Below, one piece after another: positions 60,955-64,000 of a DNA stretch of 64,000 nucleotides. The stretch's first letter is position 1, and the number at the start of each line of letters is the position of its first letter. Below the pieces are notes generated by a model. It searched no databases. It had not been told where the DNA came from and worked only from the letters and a program-made list of their open reading frames with translations. The translations under genes were made by a program, and so were the position numbers. The stretch spans positions 372,001-436,000 of the forward strand of contig JAEZZQ010000030.1 in the NCBI GenBank assembly GCA_023442465.1, given 5' to 3'. This DNA comes from Bacillota bacterium (GTDB lineage Bacteria; Bacillota; Clostridia; Lachnospirales; Lachnospiraceae).

Positions 60955-61799
60955 AAAGTAAGTTTATCAAACATTCCAAACTACACTTGCCGGAAGAATG
61001 CTACATGCTTGGACCGTGACCCTGAAAGGTACAGTGAATATTTAAAAACTAATGGTTTGGCTGCTATCAGTCTTGTCAAGTGGGCCGAGAAAGTCAATCC
61101 AAAAATACGATTTGTTTTTGCATCTACACAAAGGATATACAATATTGAGGGAAAACAAGAAGTAAAAGTCTGGGTTGATATTGTTTTGACAATGTTAGAC
61201 AGGAATCAAGGTTATGATACTCTCTTTTTCCAAGAGCCTCAGTATGAAAAAAAACTTGAGGATTTCTCAAGTGAAATCCTTCAAAATGTGCCAATTCCTG
61301 AGGGTGTGCATCCTTATGAACTGTTTAAGTTTTTAATCTGGGATGTGATTGTCCAGCATACGCCAATGGATAATGGAAAAGTGGTATTTATTGGGGATAA
61401 TTTTGGAAGATTGGATTTGGAAGGGAATCAGAGAAAGGGGCAATCAGTGAACTTTTCTTGCAGATGGTAAATGGAATACAAAAGTTTACGAAAGATGATA
61501 TTCATTTAGATTTGATAAAAAAAGAGCTGGATAATAAAAACAACCCGTATACTAAGGCTATTCTGTGCTTGTTGGATAAGGAATACAACGTGAAAGATCC
61601 AAATCAGATTTTTGGAATGGATGAGCAGCAATTAAAAAATATTTGGGCTGATATTCTTAATCGGCTTACCTTTATCAATGCCTCAGATGATATTCCAAAT
61701 CATGATTTTTTCTCTGGCTCAAATCACAAGTCCGTGTTTACCAGTATTGAAACGGGTCTGTACCATCAAATAGAGGATTTGCGTGCTCAATTGATTTAA
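60955..61799 (+). pseudogene. Frameshifted gene of unknown function, foreign-looking
   Basis: Two adjoining reading frames seem to be parts of one protein: frame 1 to 61470 (about 170 residues incl. C-R-K-N-A-T-C-L-D-R-D-P-E-R-Y) and frame 3 from about 61401 to 61799 (E-S-E-K-G-A-I-S-E-L-F-L-Q-M-V onward). Joining them at about 61420 by a one-base shift gives a continuous hydrophilic protein of about 280 aa. No ATG opens the first part; TTG 61009 is the only early start. The base composition is AT-richer than its neighbours. I do not recognise a family. It may be a decayed acquired gene such as a defence or toxin remnant. Confidence 0.6.
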
Positions 61800-61880
61800 C
61801 ATGCTGCCAATGTCTTTTATAAATGTTTTTCTTTGATGGTACCCGGTTTAGACCATTCGACGGGGAGTTTGGATAAGGGC

Positions 61881-61950
61881 TTGCACTTTAAGCGAATTTC
61901 AGTATAATAAAATAATGAATGGTAAGGCACCTGCCATGGCAGGTGCTTGT
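61881..61950 (+). promoter_or_regulatory. Promoter followed at once by a perfect hairpin, upstream of tsaE
   Basis: TTGCAC (61881-61886), a 16-bp spacer and TATAAT (61903-61908). About 18 nt downstream of the -10 lies the self-complementary GCACCTGC-CATG-GCAGGTGC (61927-61946), followed by TTGTTTCTTT. This reads as a start site with an immediate terminator or attenuator, or a very short RNA. Confidence 0.6.
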
Positions 61951-61986
61951 TTCTTTAATTGGAAAGTGCTCCCATTAAAGAAGATA

Positions 61987-62066
61987 GATGCCCAGCTACG
62001 CGCGCGGAACAAAAGCTGTGCTGCCAAAGAGCTTGGCCGTGAGGGTGCGAGAAGCACACTTTTGTT
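61987..62066 (+). repeat. Structured repeat element, copy 2
   Basis: Second copy of the element at 57046-57125: left arm AACAAAAGCTGTGCT (62008-62022), right arm AGCACACTTTTGTT (62053-62066). The intervening loop has diverged (G/C-rich here, A/T-rich in copy 1). It lies 30 nt before tsaE. Confidence 0.8.
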
Positions 62067-62096
62067 CATTAATTAGGAAGGAGCAGAGCTATTCAG

Positions 62097-62534
62097 ATGA
62101 AAGTGGATTCGTTCAGTGCGAAAGAGACCTTTGCTCTCGGGCAGCAGATAGGAGAGGCAGCAGAGCCGGGGGAGGTCTATACCCTGGTCGGCGATTTGGG
62201 AGTAGGAAAGACCGTTTTTACCCAAGGCGTCGCGAAGGGACTCGGGATACAAGGGCCGGTAAACAGCCCGACCTTCACTATTTTGCAAGTATATGAAGAA
62301 GGCAGGCTTCCCTTTTATCATTTCGACGTCTATCGCATCGGTGATGTGGAGGAGATGGATGAAATAGGCTATGAGGATTATTTTTACGGAGACGGCATAT
62401 GCTTTATAGAATGGGCGGACCTTATTGAGGAGATATTGCCGCAGCGTTATAAAGAGATCACGATATGCAAGGATTTACAGAAAGGTCTGGATTATCGTTT
62501 GATTACAATAGAAGAAAAAGAAAGAAGCGCATAA
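62097..62534 (+). CDS. tsaE: tRNA threonylcarbamoyladenosine biosynthesis ATPase TsaE
   Basis: 145-aa P-loop protein that works with TsaB and TsaD to make t6A at position 37 of ANN-decoding tRNAs. Walker A G-D-L-G-V-G-K-T-V-F-T-Q-G (about residues 37-49), the switch S-P-T-F-T-I-L-Q-V-Y (about 62-71) and H-F-D-V-Y-R-I (about 81-87) are all characteristic. It overlaps tsaB by one base (TAATG), so the two are coupled. tsaD is not within the window. Confidence 0.95.
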   Translation: MKVDSFSAKETFALGQQIGEAAEPGEVYTLVGDLGVGKTVFTQGVAKGLGIQGPVNSPTFTILQVYEEGRLPFYHFDVYRIGDVEEMDEIGYEDYFYGDGICFIEWADLIEEILPQRYKEITICKDLQKGLDYRLITIEEKERSA

Positions 62535-63268
62535 TGAAAATATTAGCTTTGGACAGTTCCGGTCTTGTGGCCTCCGTCGCAATAGTGGAGGGCGATGACC
62601 TGATTGCGGAATATGACATTCAATATAAAAAGACCCATTCGCAGACACTTTTACCAATGCTGGATGAAATAAAGAAAATGATAGATTTGGATATGTCTGC
62701 GCTGGATGCGGTGGCTCTTGCCGCAGGGCCGGGTTCTTTTACCGGACTCAGAATTGGCTCGGCTACGGCGAAAGGCCTGGGGCTTGCCCTTGGTATACCG
62801 CTTATCGAGATTCCTACTTTAGAAGGTCTGGCGTACAATTTGTACGGGGCAAGAGAATACATTTGCCCGATTATGGATGCCAGAAGGGGGCAGGTATATA
62901 CGGGAGTTTATAAATTCATAAAAAACGAGAATTTAGAGAAGGACGGCTACCTGCTGGAGGAAGTAGAGCCTCAGTGTGCAGTGGGAATTGAGGAAATTGC
63001 CGCAAAGCTGAACCGTTTAGGGAAGGAAGTCATATTTTTAGGAGATGGAGTGCCTGTATTCAGAGAACAGCTCAGGCTCCTTATGAAGGTTCCCTACCAC
63101 TTCGCACCGGCACATTTAAATAGACAGCGAGCGGCATCGGTAGCGGCGCTTGGCTGCATTTATTATAAGTCAGGTAAAATCGTGGATGCCAAGGATCATG
63201 CTCCTATTTATCTTCGTCTGTCTCAGGCAGAGAGGGAGCGAAGTGAAAAAGAAAATGGAAAGTTATAA
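62534..63268 (+). CDS. tsaB: t6A biosynthesis protein TsaB
   Basis: 244-aa inactive ASKHA-fold partner that activates TsaD in t6A synthesis. The N-terminus M-K-I-L-A-L-D-S-S, the H-S-Q-T-L-L-P-M-L helix (about residues 36-44) and G-P-G-S-F-T-G-L-R-I-G (about 67-77) are the family signatures. ATG 62534 overlaps the stop of tsaE. It is followed after 29 nt by rimI, giving the common Firmicute order tsaE-tsaB-rimI. Confidence 0.95.
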   Translation: MKILALDSSGLVASVAIVEGDDLIAEYDIQYKKTHSQTLLPMLDEIKKMIDLDMSALDAVALAAGPGSFTGLRIGSATAKGLGLALGIPLIEIPTLEGLAYNLYGAREYICPIMDARRGQVYTGVYKFIKNENLEKDGYLLEEVEPQCAVGIEEIAAKLNRLGKEVIFLGDGVPVFREQLRLLMKVPYHFAPAHLNRQRAASVAALGCIYYKSGKIVDAKDHAPIYLRLSQAERERSEKENGKL

Positions 63269-63297
63269 ATAGTAAGTGAGTAAGAGGGGTTCCTGGG

Positions 63298-63732
63298 TTG
63301 ATTACAGTAAGGCGGATGGAAGAAAAAGATATACTCCGGGCAGAAGAATTGGAAAAGGATAATTTTTCCGAGCCATGGTCACAAAAAGCTTTTCGGGAGA
63401 CGATACATCTGGATTATGCCTATTATTTTGTGGCAGAGGAGGGTGAGTCAGTCATAGGAATTTGTGGGCTTAGGGACATTGCGGGTGAAGGAGAAATCAC
63501 CAATGTGGTGGTAGACAAAAACCGCAGGAAACAAGGCGTTGCCGAAATGCTTCTCAAAAAAGTGCTGGATGAGGGCAGGATGCATGGCATCGCGGCGTTC
63601 ACTTTGGAGGTCAGGGCGGGAAATGAGCCTGCTATTCGCTTGTATAAAAGGCTTGGTTTTGAAAGTGAAGGTATTCGAAAAAATTTTTATGAAATGCCGA
63701 GAGAAGATGCCCTGATCATGTGGAAAAGATAG
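63298..63732 (+). CDS. rimI: Ribosomal protein S18 alanine N-acetyltransferase
   Basis: 144-aa GNAT acetyltransferase that acetylates the N-terminus of S18. The acetyl-CoA motif R-R-K-Q-G-V-A (about residues 75-81, from Q/R-x-x-G-x-A), the L-E-V-R-A-G-N-E-P-A-I-R-L-Y-K-R-L-G-F (about 101-119) and Y-E-M-P-R-E-D-A-L-I-M are typical of RimI. TTG 63298 serves as start, with AGAGGGG eight bases before. It ends the tsaE-tsaB-rimI operon. Confidence 0.94.
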   Translation: MITVRRMEEKDILRAEELEKDNFSEPWSQKAFRETIHLDYAYYFVAEEGESVIGICGLRDIAGEGEITNVVVDKNRRKQGVAEMLLKKVLDEGRMHGIAAFTLEVRAGNEPAIRLYKRLGFESEGIRKNFYEMPREDALIMWKR

Positions 63733-63831
63733 GAAAGGCACGAAACAATTACCACTGTTTTTGCCTTATGGATTCATGTATAATTACAGATATAGAACGA
63801 TGGATTTAGTACATCTTGGGAGGATGAGACT

Positions 63832-64000
63832 ATGCGTAAATATCTGGATGAAAAAAAGACGGAGCTTTCGGCCGTCATTTGTAACCATTGTAAAAAAGAA
63901 TTATTGGTAGAAAATGGAATTTTAAAAGAAGGTTGTCTGGAAATTAACACTTCTTTTGGATATTTCAGCAAAAAGGACGGGCAAAATCACAGCTTCGATT
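63832..64000 (+). CDS. Start of an unidentified protein with a Cys pair
   Basis: The first 56 residues of a protein that runs off the window. ATG 63832 has GGGAGG eight bases upstream. The sequence includes C-N-H-C-K-K (about residues 18-23), a half zinc-ribbon, and N-T-S-F-G-Y-F-S-K-K-D-G. A TATAAT lies at 63779-63784 without a clear -35. No function can be named. Confidence 0.7.
   Translation, partial: MRKYLDEKKTELSAVICNHCKKELLVENGILKEGCLEINTSFGYFSKKDGQNHSFD

Noticed and set aside
1..64000. tRNA or rRNA genes and prophage or transposase genes
   Set aside because: I looked for CCA-ended cloverleaf and integrase/transposase motifs while reading and found none; without a search tool a small tRNA could be missed.

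Overview
The window looks like a chromosomal segment of a motile, anaerobic, butyrate-forming Firmicute of the class Clostridia, most likely a Lachnospiraceae member. The signs are a thl-crt-hbd-bcd-etfB-etfA butyryl-CoA operon plus ptb-buk, strong AGGAGG-type ribosome sites, sigma-A promoters, several chemoreceptors, an FMN riboswitch before a riboflavin ECF transporter, and galactan-degrading GH42/GH53 enzymes. The species cannot be named from the sequence alone. Most genes are on the plus strand, and I saw no rRNA, tRNA, CRISPR array, prophage or transposase gene.

Layout. 1-1312: end of a short-chain dehydrogenase, then thioredoxin reductase. 1329-6828: the end of a surface-polysaccharide cluster (GT2 transferase, pyruvyltransferase-like protein, Wzx-type flippase, Wzy-like membrane protein). 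6942-10792: an NlpC/P60 cell-wall hydrolase, a DnaA-box cluster, the hibernation factor hpf, and an M23 peptidase-like protein. 10974-24711: a galactan/galactooligosaccharide locus with two paralogous LacI regulators flanking a chemoreceptor, an ABC importer without ATPase, a TauE/SafE protein inside the importer operon, a large unidentified protein, a zinc-ribbon protein, GH42 and a signal-less GH53. 24700-24987: an unusual structured repeat element. 25241-29640: Rrf2 regulator with a CcdA-TlpA fusion (minus strand), then an ABC-2 exporter.

29791-36191 is the butyryl-CoA operon. It is followed by a PiT phosphate transporter, a zinc-binding cytoplasmic chemoreceptor, YbaK, an mtnA-aldolase pair suggesting a nucleoside-salvage (DHAP) shunt, buk-ptb (minus), a cytoplasmic GH18, secA and prfB with its programmed frameshift. 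49357-53292 (minus) holds a dCache chemoreceptor and three small membrane or secreted-type proteins. Then come tex, the FMN riboswitch-ribU unit, a MacAB-like exporter, a frameshifted foreign-looking gene, and tsaE-tsaB-rimI.

Three families of non-coding repeats stand out: (i) a MITE-like element with 14-bp terminal inverted repeats at 19304-19455, with partial copies at 39272, 45291, 48057 and 55765; (ii) a 25-bp tandem repeat running into a 32-bp perfect inverted repeat that encloses two hairpins with the same apex (24700-24987); (iii) a roughly 80-bp hairpin element repeated at 57046 and 61987. With the DnaA-box cluster at 8483-8553 and the LacI-chemoreceptor-LacI galactan module, these are the best leads for undescribed biology. 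All functional assignments come from reading motifs and context; no database search was run.
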